64,000 bases of DNA, from the NCBI GenBank assembly GCA_023423895.1, contig JAFAER010000190.1, positions 1 through 64,000 of the forward strand, given 5' to 3'. Of this stretch, positions 1 to 8,800 are shown one piece after another; position 1 is the stretch's first letter; the number at the start of each line of letters is the position of its first letter. Under the pieces are notes generated by a model. The model had not been told where the DNA came from, searched no databases, and saw only the letters and a program-made list of their open reading frames with translations. Origin of the DNA: Pseudomonadota bacterium. Lineage in GTDB: Bacteria > Myxococcota_A > Polyangia > Polyangiales > Polyangiaceae. The translations under genes were made by a program, and so were the position numbers.

Positions 1-104
1 GTGACGTAGTACCAGATGGCGCCGACGAGCAGCGCCGGCACCACTGTGCCCACCGCACCAAGGATCAGCGGGAGCTTGTTGAGCGACCGGGGAAAGATCT
101 GCAT
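1..104 (-). CDS. actA: Probable alternative complex III cytochrome subunit ActA, N-terminal fragment
   Basis: Only the first 34 codons lie in the window; the gene runs off the left edge on the minus strand. The ATG is at 104-102 and the peptide begins MQIFPRSLNKLPLI, followed by a hydrophobic stretch that ends in AIWYYV, i.e. a short positively charged N-terminus and one membrane anchor. From memory this opening resembles the multiheme cytochrome c subunit of alternative complex III (quinol:cytochrome c oxidoreductase) in myxobacteria, where a CxxCH-rich periplasmic domain would follow. None of the heme motifs is visible here, so the call rests on the N-terminus and on ctaB lying 1.6 kb away. 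Any other single-anchor cytochrome or membrane protein remains possible. Confidence 0.5.
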   Translation of the reverse strand, partial: MQIFPRSLNKLPLILGAVGTVVPALLVGAIWYYV

Positions 105-199
105 GCGCGCACTCGCGGGTCTCGGCCACGGGCCTTGCGCCTGGTGCCGGGACGCTTACGTTCCGGCCGTACTTCGACAGGCGCATGTATTGGGGGTGT

Positions 200-215
200 T
201 TGGGGATCTCCCCAA
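200..215. promoter_or_regulatory. Perfect inverted repeat in the leader of the actA-like gene
   Basis: TTGGGGA and TCCCCAA flank a TC centre, giving a 16-bp palindrome. It lies 22 bases downstream of the predicted minus-strand -10 box and about 95 bases before the start codon. It could be a repressor operator or an RNA hairpin in the leader; nothing identifies the ligand. Confidence 0.35.
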
Positions 216-237
216 GTTACGAGGGAAGGCGGGCGTC

Positions 238-267
238 CTTATAGAGGATGGCCGGGAGCGGCTACAA
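238..267 (-). promoter_or_regulatory. Putative sigma70-type promoter of the actA-like gene
   Basis: On the minus strand TTGTAG (267-262) and TATAAG (243-238) are separated by 18 bases. This leaves a leader of roughly 125 bases before the ATG at 104. Both boxes match the consensus only partly, so the call is tentative. Confidence 0.35.
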
Positions 268-315
268 GCCCTCGTTTCCACATAAAAGCGCGCAAAGTTT
301 TCGGCGCCGCGGCAG

Positions 316-339
316 GCGCAAAACGCCGGGGTTTTGCGC
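316..339 (-). terminator. Stem-loop 3' of the minus-strand lipoprotein gene
   Basis: GCGCAAAAC (316-324) pairs with GTTTTGCGC (331-339) around a six-base loop. It starts 56 bases after the stop of the lipoprotein gene at 395 and is followed on the minus strand by a T-containing stretch near 290. This looks like an intrinsic terminator, although no clean U-tract abuts the stem. Confidence 0.45.
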
Positions 340-394
340 GGTTTCAAGCGCTCATCGCGCGCGAGGCGACGACCCGTTCGAGCCGCGTCGGGGC

Positions 395-832
395 TCAGCG
401 CGCCCTCGAGGCGAGCGCCTCGGCCTCGTCTTTGTGCGTCGGACAGTCGCGCGCGAGGACGGTCACGGTGGCCCCGCCCTCTTGGGCAGGCGTCTTCGCC
501 GTCACGGTCTTCGGCGTCGCCGAGACGTCTTCGCGACTGACGGTCTCGTTCATTCGTGCCCGGATCGCCACGAGCATCCCGAGATGGAACTCGAAGCGGG
601 CTTGCGACACGGGCGACTTCGCGTCGCGTGCTGTCCATTCGAGCACCGTGTCGTCGCCCGTACCGAGCGCCGTCTGCCAGCTCCCCTCACCTCCCGGCTG
701 GAACCTGGCGCGGACGTCGCGCGGAGCCATGCCGAGGCGGACGTTCGGGACGGGGTCCTTCTCCTCGTGCGAGCAGGCCGCTCCGAACAGGAGCGTCAGC
801 GACAGCAGAAGGGATGGCACGAACCAACGCAC
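395..832 (-). CDS. Small predicted lipoprotein, function unknown
   Basis: A 145-residue protein. The first 20 residues form a lipoprotein-type signal (MRWF, then a Leu-rich core) ending in FGAACSH, with the Cys as the likely lipidation site; Gly at -3 is not ideal for a lipobox. The mature part of about 125 residues has no recognised domain. It carries the phrase VRLGMAPRDVRARF, typical of small periplasmic proteins that begin with a helix-turn segment, and ends in a charged tail. The start is GTG at 832, supported by a TACGAG -10 box 8 bases upstream and TTGACG further up. It stands alone between the actA-like gene and another lipoprotein. No function is assigned. Confidence 0.65.
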   Translation of the reverse strand: MRWFVPSLLLSLTLLFGAACSHEEKDPVPNVRLGMAPRDVRARFQPGGEGSWQTALGTGDDTVLEWTARDAKSPVSQARFEFHLGMLVAIRARMNETVSREDVSATPKTVTAKTPAQEGGATVTVLARDCPTHKDEAEALASRAR

Positions 833-840
833 GACGGACG

Positions 841-870
841 CTCGTAGGGGCGGACCTCGTGCCGCGTCAA
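841..870 (-). promoter_or_regulatory. Promoter of the 395-832 lipoprotein gene (leaderless type)
   Basis: Minus-strand TTGACG (870-865), an 18-base spacer and TACGAG (846-841) lie directly before the GTG start at 832, with only 8 bases between. Transcription would therefore start at or beside the start codon. Confidence 0.5.
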
Positions 871-975
871 GCGCCGGGACCGGGACGGACCGGCTGAGAT
901 CGGTGCCCTGGCCTGGAGGAAACTTGCATGACGCATGGAGCTCGCGGTTTCGAGCGCGCGCGGGGATTCGATGAG

Positions 976-1003
976 ACAGGGAACAGGGAACAGGGAACAG
1001 GGA
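976..1003 (+). repeat. Heptamer tandem repeat (ACAGGGA)x4
   Basis: Four perfect tandem copies of a 7-base unit lie in the ~270-base gap between two lipoprotein genes, just upstream of the gene at 1107. Seven is not a multiple of three and no supported gene covers it, so this is a non-coding microsatellite. Confidence 0.8.
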
Positions 1004-1094
1004 ACGGAGGGCGGACGGGTGACGAGGCAGGGCGCGCGGGGGGAAGGAAAGGACGCGGTGACGGCTCGGGCCGTGCGCATATGCGGGGCTGGGC

Positions 1095-1100
1095 TATTCT
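1095..1100 (+). promoter_or_regulatory. -10 box TATTCT of the 1107 gene (leaderless)
   Basis: TATTCT lies six bases before the GTG start at 1107. There is no Shine-Dalgarno, so the transcript probably begins at the start codon. Confidence 0.5.
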
Positions 1101-1106
1101 GCGGGC

Positions 1107-1646
1107 GTGGGTGCGGTCGTGCGATCTTTCGCGGTGGGCTCGGTGTTGCTCATCGGAGCTTGCGCGAGCCTCGCGGGGATCGAGGCCCCGGACCCGGGCA
1201 GCGCTTCCATCGCGAGCTCGGAACCGAACGCCGGCGACGACGCGGCGTCGGTGAGTGAAGCGCGCGACAGCGGCAACGACAGCGAGACGAGCGCAACAGA
1301 CGGAGCGCCGTATGCGGACGCGAGCGACGATGCAGACGGCGCGACCGAACCGCTTCCGACGGAATGTCAGCCGCCGAAGAAGGCGAACAACGCGACGTGT
1401 GCGGCGCCGTCCGAGTGCTGCAGCGGCGCATGCAGCGCGGTCGGCCGATGCCGCGACGACTGCCATGAAGACGAGGGCCACGCCTGCAACCCGTTCGCAG
1501 ACAGCTGCTGCATCGGCCTCTACTGCCTGGGCGCCTTCCCCATCTCCAGGTGCAAGAAGTGCCACAAGGCTGGCGAGAAGCCGGCGATCTACGAGGAGAA
1601 GGCGTGCTGCTCGCGGATGCTCGACGGCAACGGGATGTGTTTGTAG
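1107..1646 (+). CDS. Cys-rich predicted lipoprotein
   Basis: A 179-residue protein. The N-terminus (GTG start) has a signal with lipobox LIGAC, so lipidation at about Cys19 is likely. Residues ~25-85 are an Asp/Ala/Ser-rich linker, the flexible tether common on myxobacterial surface lipoproteins. The C-terminal ~95 residues carry about 15 cysteines in close pairs (ECCSGAC, DSCCIG, CCSRM), suggesting a compact disulfide-knotted domain of the Dickkopf or colipase-like type. No enzymatic motif is visible. The gene converges on ctaB, with a short hairpin between the two stops. Surface-exposed binding or structural roles are possible but not shown. Confidence 0.65.
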   Translation: MGAVVRSFAVGSVLLIGACASLAGIEAPDPGSASIASSEPNAGDDAASVSEARDSGNDSETSATDGAPYADASDDADGATEPLPTECQPPKKANNATCAAPSECCSGACSAVGRCRDDCHEDEGHACNPFADSCCIGLYCLGAFPISRCKKCHKAGEKPAIYEEKACCSRMLDGNGMCL

Positions 1647-1647
1647 G

Positions 1648-1662
1648 AGGCTCCTGGAGCCT
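1648..1662. terminator. Short palindrome between convergent genes
   Basis: AGGCTCC and GGAGCCT flank a single T immediately after the stop of the Cys-rich lipoprotein gene and before the end of ctaB. A second GGAGCC copy follows at about 1672. This may be a weak bidirectional terminator; there is no U-tract. Confidence 0.35.
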
Positions 1663-1691
1663 GGAGGACCTGGAGCCCCTCCGAGCGCCGG

Positions 1692-2621
1692 CTAGGACAG
1701 CGGGTTGACGGCCAGCGCAGCGAACAGGAGGACCAGGTACAGATTCGAAACGAGGAAGAGCGACCTCGCCCACTTGTTGCCGGCGCCGGCGCGGAGGCCG
1801 TAGCAGCCCCAGATGAAGAAGACGGCGCCGAGGATCGTGGCGATGACGAGGTAGCCCTTGCCCGCGAGGCCCAGCGGGACGACCAGGAGGCTCGCGGCGA
1901 CGAGGGCGAAAATCCAGCGAATGATCGTGTGCTTGGCCGCGAGGTCACCCGCCACGTTCGGGACGACGACGAGCCCAGCCTTGGCGTACTCGGTCTTCCG
2001 GAACAGCGTGATCGCGACGAAGTGCGGGATCTGCCAGATGAAGAGGATGGCGAACAGCACGACACCGGCGGCGTCGATGCTCGCCGTGCCCGCGGTCCAT
2101 CCGAGCAGCGGAGGGATCGCGCCGGGGACGGCGCCGACGTGCAGCGCGTATTGCGAGTGCTGCTTCAGCGGCGTGTAAGCGAGCACGTAGAGGAGGTTCG
2201 CGAGCAGCGCGAGAAGCGCGGTGAGCGGGTTGGCGCCGATCGCGAGGATGGGCACCGAGAGCGCCGACATGGCGACGCCGAACCAGAACGCGAACTTCGC
2301 GGGCATGCGGCCCGACGGGAGCGGCCGGTTCTTCGTGCGCGCCATCCGGCGGTCCGAGTCACGCTCGAGGTACATGTTCAGGGCGTTCGCCCCGATCACG
2401 ATCATCGCGAGGCCGATCAGGGTCGAGAGCACCGTCGTGGCGCTGGGCCCAGGCCCGTCGACCCGGCCCGCGCGCCCCGGCAGAAAAAGGCCGCCGGCCG
2501 CGGTGATCACGACCTGCAGGGTGATCCCCGGTTTCGTCAGGGCGATGACGTCGCGGAACGCGATCGACGGCGTCCGGGCCGTCCCCTGCTCTTCGATCAC
2601 GTGCGACACCGGCTTCTGCAT
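1692..2621 (-). CDS. ctaB: Protoheme IX farnesyltransferase (heme O synthase)
   Basis: 309 residues, the usual length for CtaB/CyoE of the UbiA prenyltransferase superfamily. It transfers a farnesyl group to heme b to make heme O, the first step towards heme A for aa3-type oxidases, and acts in the cytoplasmic membrane. After ALTKPGITLQVV (first helix) comes the diagnostic loop NALNMYLERDSDRRMARTKN, with the Asp residues that bind Mg-pyrophosphate and the RT-RP ending. The second conserved loop is near LAYTPLKQHSQYALHVGAVP. About seven to nine membrane helices follow from the hydrophobicity. The neighbouring actA-like gene fits a respiratory cluster that continues to the left of the window. 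Confidence 0.93.
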   Translation of the reverse strand: MQKPVSHVIEEQGTARTPSIAFRDVIALTKPGITLQVVITAAGGLFLPGRAGRVDGPGPSATTVLSTLIGLAMIVIGANALNMYLERDSDRRMARTKNRPLPSGRMPAKFAFWFGVAMSALSVPILAIGANPLTALLALLANLLYVLAYTPLKQHSQYALHVGAVPGAIPPLLGWTAGTASIDAAGVVLFAILFIWQIPHFVAITLFRKTEYAKAGLVVVPNVAGDLAAKHTIIRWIFALVAASLLVVPLGLAGKGYLVIATILGAVFFIWGCYGLRAGAGNKWARSLFLVSNLYLVLLFAALAVNPLS

Positions 2622-2812
2622 CGGGCTCGGCGCCTATTAGGGAGGTAGGGCGTAGCCGTCAAGGCTTAGTCCTTTCGACCTTCCGGGCGCTTGCGTAAGC
2701 GGGTCAGGCGTTCGTGAGACGCAAGATCGGGGGTGTCGGCCCTGACCAGTTGTCGATACTCTCGGTTGTCCACAGCCTCGGCGCCACACAGCCGCGGCCC
2801 AGAGCTCGGAGC

Positions 2813-5800
2813 ATGGGTCTGTCCTCCCAGAAGCCACGCGCAGGCATCCCTCCGTTCGACGAGAAGCTCGAAAACGAGGAAGAAATCCTCGACTCGATCA
2901 TCTCGGCGCTCTCCAAGAACGTCCTGGATCCGACGATCTGGGACGAGCTCCACGACGCGGCGATGAAACACGATCGCGTCTCGGAGCTCGCGTTCGCCTA
3001 CGAATCGGCAGCGCAGAGCCGCAAGCTGAAGACGCTCCCTCCGGCCGTCCAGGCGGAGCTGTTCTTCCGCGCCGCCACGTTCTTCGGCGACGTGCTCGGC
3101 GACGAGTTCGGCGCGACGACGTATCTCGAGAAGGCGCTCACCGTCTTCCCGGCGCACGCCGGCGCGTTCGAGCGGATCGACGCGCAGCTCACGAGGGTCG
3201 ACGACAACAAGAAGCTGGCCGAGCTCTGCGTCCACGCGTCCGCGCATCGGCCGAAGGGCGAGCAGATCGAGCTGCTCCAGCGCGCGGCGACGCTGTTCGA
3301 ACGCGCGTCGCTCGAGGACAAGGCCATCGAGACGTTCCAGACGCTCGTCCGCCTCGAGCCACGCGACGAGCAGCTTCGGAACGCCCTCGAGCTCCGTTTC
3401 GTCCGTGCGAACCGCCATCGCGACGTCGCGCGCATGCTCGAGCAGGCGCTCGCCACCGATCCGCCGCCGCCGGAAGACGAGGCGGGACGCATCCGGCAGA
3501 AGCTCATCGACGTGTTCGCGAACCAGCTGAAGGAGCCCGAACGCGCGATGCCGCACGTCGAGGCGCTCCTCGAGGCGGACCCTGCGAACGCCGAAGCTCG
3601 CCGCGTCGCCCATCGCCTGCTGGAGAGCAAGGGGCTCGCTGCTCGAGCCGCCGCCGCCCTCGCTACCGGCGCGACCACGACGGAAGAGCGCGCGAGATAC
3701 CTCGCCATCGAGCTCGAGCACACGCGCGGCCCGCGCCGCCGCGACGTGCTCCGTCGGATCGGCATCCTCAAACAGGACGAGCTGGACGAGCCCGATCTGG
3801 CAGGTGCATTCGAAGCGTTCGAGCAGGCGCTCGGGATCGACCCTACCGACGACGAGCTTCGCCAGCGCTACATGGGGCTGGGGATCCAGCTCAAAGGCCC
3901 GCTCGAGGTCGCACGCGCGTTCGCGCGCGTATCGACGGTCGCGAAGGACGCGGGCATCCGCTCGCGCATCACCGCCGAGATGGGCGACCTCCTCCTCCGC
4001 GGAGGGGACATGAAGCGGGCGCGCACGACGCTCGCCGGTGTCCTCGCGTCGCCGAGCGCGGACCCCGTCGCCGTCCTGACCGCCGCCCGCGCCCTCTCGA
4101 GCGTCTACGAGAACGAGGGCGACGTGAAGAACCTCGTCGAGGTCCTCGGACGCATCGGCGAGCTCTCGCCTCTCGAAGGCGAGAAGCAGATGGCGAATGA
4201 GCGCATCGCCGAGATCTGCACGCACCAGCTCGGTGACGCCGACCGCGCCATCGGCGCATGGCGGCGGCTCGTCGACTCCCCTGCCCGCGCCCGGGCGCTC
4301 GAAGCGCTCGAGCCGCTGTACCGAGACCGCGAGGAGTGGATCGATCTCTCCTTCGTCCTCGAAGAACGCGCCAAGGACACGAACGACCGCGACGAGGCGC
4401 GCGCGCTCTCGTTCCGCGCGGCCGAGGTGCTGACGACGCTCGCGAAGGACGTCGGCAGCGCGTCGGAGGCCTGGCGGCAGATGACTGCCACGTACGGTCC
4501 GGCCCGCGACGTCTACGCGCAATGGACGCCGCTGCTCGAGCAGCAGCGCATGTGGCCCGAGCTCGCGGAGGCGCTCGCGAAGGACGCGGAGCTCGCGCCC
4601 GAAGAAGAACGTCCGCTCGTACTGGCGCGTCTGGGCAACGTCTTCCTCCAGCGCTTGCGCGATACGGACGCCGCGATCGACGCGTTCAAGCGTGCGCTCG
4701 ATCTCGACGCAGCCGAGCAGACGAGCCGTACGACGCTCGAGAAGCTTCTCCTGGGCGCCGAGCACCGCCTCGCCGCTTCCGCCGTGCTCGAGCCGATCTA
4801 CCGCGGCGAGCAGAACGCGCAGGGCCTGCTTCGCGTGCTCGACATCCGCGCGTCGTCCTCGCCGGTCGTCCAGGACCGCCTCGCCGCCCTCGATGAAGCG
4901 TGCCGCGTCGCCGAGTCGGTGTCGAAGGACAAGGCGATCGAGATCGCCGCCCGCGGGCTCGCGGAGTCGGTCGAGAGTCAGGAGCCCATCGGGCCGTGGC
5001 TCGCACGCTTCATGGAGCTCGCCGAGGGGATCGAGCCGAAGCGACGCGCCGCCCATCTCGCGAAGGCTCTCGGAGAACGGCCGATCGACTCGCAGGAGCT
5101 CCTCGGCCTCGCGGTGAACCTGGGCGAGGAGAGCGCGGCGGCAGGCGACGTCGCCGCGGCGCTCGCGGCCTACCGCCGTGCGCTCGCGTACGATCCAACG
5201 TCCGCCGACCTCATCGGGCGCGTCGATCAGCTCCTTCAAGAGCAGGGCAACCCCGAGGAGCGCGTCGCGCTCTACCGCGCCGCCCTCGAGCGAGGCGCCG
5301 AGCCCGCGCGCCGGCGCCAGCTCCTCCACAACATCGGTACGATCGAGCGTTACGAGCTGCTCCACCCCGAGGCAGCGATCGCGGCCTACCGGCGCGCGGT
5401 CCTCGACGATCCCGCGGACCGCATCGCGCATGCAGCCCTCGTCGAGCTCTACACCGAGACGGAAGCGTGGGAAGAGCTCTGCGACCTGCTCGAGGACTAC
5501 CTCGCGCACGCGAGCTCCACGGAGGAGAAGCGCGCAGCCCGCGCCCAGCTCGCCCAGGTCGCGACGGCGCACGGACAGGGTAGCCGCGGCGCGACGCACG
5601 CGAGCGCGCTGCTCGACGACCCGCAACTCGGCGAGCTCGAGCTCGACCTGGTGGAACGCGTTGCAACGTCGCTCCGGGACGTCGTGCTCCTCCGCGCCGT
5701 GCTGGAGCGCCGGGTCCGCGAATCGACCGATCCACGCCAGCAGGTCGAGTGCCTCGATCGCCTGGCGACGCTCGCGCACGAGGGAGGCGAGACGGCGATC

Positions 5801-8800
5801 GCCGTCGAACATCTGCGCCAGGCCGCCGACGTCGCGCAGGGGATGGGCGACGACGCGACGGCGATCGCTCTCTACGATCGGCTTCGCGAGCTCACTCCTC
5901 GCGACGAGCACGCGACCGGGCAGCTCATCGCGCTCCACGAGCGCGCGGGCAACTGGGGAATGGTCCCGGGGCTCTACTCCGTGCTCCTCGAGCTCGCCTC
6001 CGACACCGTCTCGCGCGTCGCGCTCCTCCGGCGGTTGTCGCAGACGTATGCCGAGCAGCTCGGCGATCTCGACCGCGCGTTCGCCGCGGCCCGGAGCGCG
6101 TTTTCCCTCGCCCCCGAGGATCGCGATGTACTGGCCGATGCCGCCGCGCTCGCGGTCCGGACCGGGCAGACGGCGGACTTCGCGAACGCCATCACCGAGG
6201 CGCTCGCCGCGACCGCCAGTGGGCCCGAGGAGACGTGGGCAGAGCTCACGCTCGCGAAGGCACGCGTTCTTTCGACCCACGAATCGACATGGGTGGAGGC
6301 GGCATCGTCGTTCCGGGACGTCCTCGAGCGGAGTAGCGATCCCGAGATCACCACTCTCGCGTCGCAAGGCTTCGAGGAGCTCCTGAAGGCGACGCCCCGA
6401 AGCCAGGCGAAGACGCGTGACGTTCGCTGGCTCCACGCGTGGCGCGTGGAGCACGCGTCCGCCGAGCAGCGCACCCGCGCGCTGCTCGCATGGGCGGAGT
6501 CGGAGGAGCGCGAGCTCGGGCACGAACAAACCGCGCTCGAGCTGTACAAGAAGGTGCTCGAGATCGACGACGCCGATCTCGACGCGCTCGCCGCAGTCTC
6601 GCGGCTGTCGCTCGCACACGGCGATGTCGAGGGCGCGCTATCGGCTCTCCATGCGCGCCATGCGGCCTCCGAAGGTGAGGCGAAGAACGCGCTCGACGTT
6701 CAGATCGCGACGATCCTGGCCGAGCGCCCGGGGCGGGCCGACGAAGCGCTCGACCGGATCGCGGCCGTTCTCGAGAGCGCGCCGCACGATCCTGCCGCGA
6801 TCGAGCTCGCCGCTCGCCTGCTCGCGAATCCCGACGTCGCCGAGCGCGCAGCCAAGGTGCTCGAGTCGTCGCTCGACGCCGTCGACGACGCCGATCAGAA
6901 GGTCCGGATCTTCGACCATCTTCTCGCGACCGGCGAGCCGCGTCGCGATCTCTACGAGCGCTATCTGGACGCGCTCGCCGAGATCGATCGCGCGGACGCC
7001 GCATACCAGGTCGCGCTGCGCGCCGTGCGCGACCTCCCCGCCGAAGCCGCGCTCTGGGACCGCGCCGAGGAGCTCGCTCGACAGCTCGAGTCCGCGGAGC
7101 CGCTGGCGGACACCTACGAAGACGCGCTTCGCCCGCCGGTCCCGCAAGAGATCACACGACGGAAGCCGCTCGCGAAGGCCGACGCGATCGAGCTCGGGCA
7201 ACGCGCCGTCGCCTTCTACGAAGAGTGGTACGAGGACAGCGAGCGCGTCATCCGCGTGCTCGAGCGGCTCCTGGAAATCGAGCCGGACGACACGTGGGCG
7301 TTCGATCGCCTGAAACTGATCTTCGACTCGCGCGAGCGCTGGGACGACCTGTTCGCGCTCTACGATCGCGCAGCCGCGAACGCCGCCGACCTCGATCGGC
7401 GGTTCGAGCTGCTCGAGGAAGCCGCGCAGATCGCGAAGGACTTCGCCAATCACGCGCAGCGTGCAATCCGCTACTTCGAGCAGCTGCTGGAGCTGCGCCC
7501 GGGCAACGTCCGCCTCTCCGCGGCGCTGGAACGCCTCTACGAGCGGCATGGCTGCCACCGTGAGCTGATCACGCTCCGCGGCGTCCGCTTGCTCTCGCTC
7601 CCGCACGACGAAGCACAGAAGGAGCGCGCGCGAATCGCGACCCTCTGGCTCGACGAGCTGAACGACGCGTCGAGCGCCCTCATCGTCATCGAGGACATCG
7701 TCGCGAACGAGACGCCGGTCGAGACCGTCGACGACGGCGCGAGCGCCGCGCAGCCGTTCATCGACGTGACGCCACTGCTGGAACGCGTCCTCGCGACCGC
7801 TCCGCGCACGGCGGACATCCGCGAGACGGTCCCACCGCCCCCGGACGGCCGACGCGACTCCTACGTTCCGACCGCGCCGAAACGCGGGCTCGTGCGCCAG
7901 CGAGCGGCCGCGCTCCTCAAGGAGCGCTACGGCGTCCCCGGAAAGGAGGCCGACCTCGCGCGCGTCCTCGAGGTCGAGCTCGAGGTGGTGAAGAGCGCCA
8001 AGGAGCGCATTCGCCGGCATCACCGGATCGCGGCGCTCTACGCTCAGCTCGGCAACGACGAGGCCGCGCTCGAGCACTTCGTCCAGCTCGTGCTGCTCGA
8101 GCCGGAGGTCGCCTCGCACCGGGACGAGCTCGCGACGATCGCCGCCCGGATCGGGCGCTACGATCGCCTGGTCGAGGTCCTCGTCTCGGCCGCGGACGAC
8201 GCCCACGACGACGTCTTGAAGGTCGAGCTCCTCATGAGCGCCGGCGACGTCACCGCGGAGAAGATCGGCGACATCGAGCGCGCGATCGAGCTGTTCTTCC
8301 GCGTGCTCGCGGTCTCCCCCATCGCCGACGAAGCGCTGCTCGAGGCATGCCGACACGTCGAGCCGCTGCTCGCGAAGGCGGATCGGCGTGCCGATCGACT
8401 CGACGTCCTCGAGCGCCTTGCCATTCTCGAGCAAGCCGCCGACGTGAAGTGGCACGTGCTCGGCGAAGCGGCTCGTCTCGCGATGACGCTCGACGAAGAC
8501 GATCGCGCGATCTGGGCGTGGGAAGGACGTCTCGAGACCCGTCCTGGCGATCCCGAAGCGCTCGACGGCCTCGCGTTCCTCTTCGAGCGTGCCCAGCGCT
8601 GGCGGCCGCTGATCGCGACGCTCGACAAGCGCGCGCAACGCGAGGACCGCGATGCCGAGCAGCGTCGGGCGGATCGTATCCGTGTCGCCGAGATCTTGAG
8701 CGTTCACCTCGATGCGACGGAAGAGGCGATCGACACGTGGCGTGACGTCGAGGGCACGTTCGGCCACTCCGACGAAGGCACGCGGTCACTGGCCAGCCTC

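Noticed and set aside
928..1254. ATG at 928 preceded by GGAGGAAA, open for 108 codons on the plus strand
   Set aside because: The good ribosome-like site is attractive, but the frame runs through the heptamer repeat, is low in complexity and overlaps the real lipoprotein start at 1107 in another frame.
2714..2812. GTG start 33 codons upstream for the giant TPR protein
   Set aside because: The extra peptide is basic and unlike the rest of the protein; MGLSSQKP at 2813 is the more natural start, though upstream initiation is not disproved.
2666..6619. Very long open frame (1,317 codons) antisense to the giant TPR gene, rich in Arg, Glu, Leu
   Set aside because: It mirrors the TPR frame: GC-rich third positions remove antisense stops. 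It has no start context, domain or signal, while the plus strand shows clear TPR periodicity.
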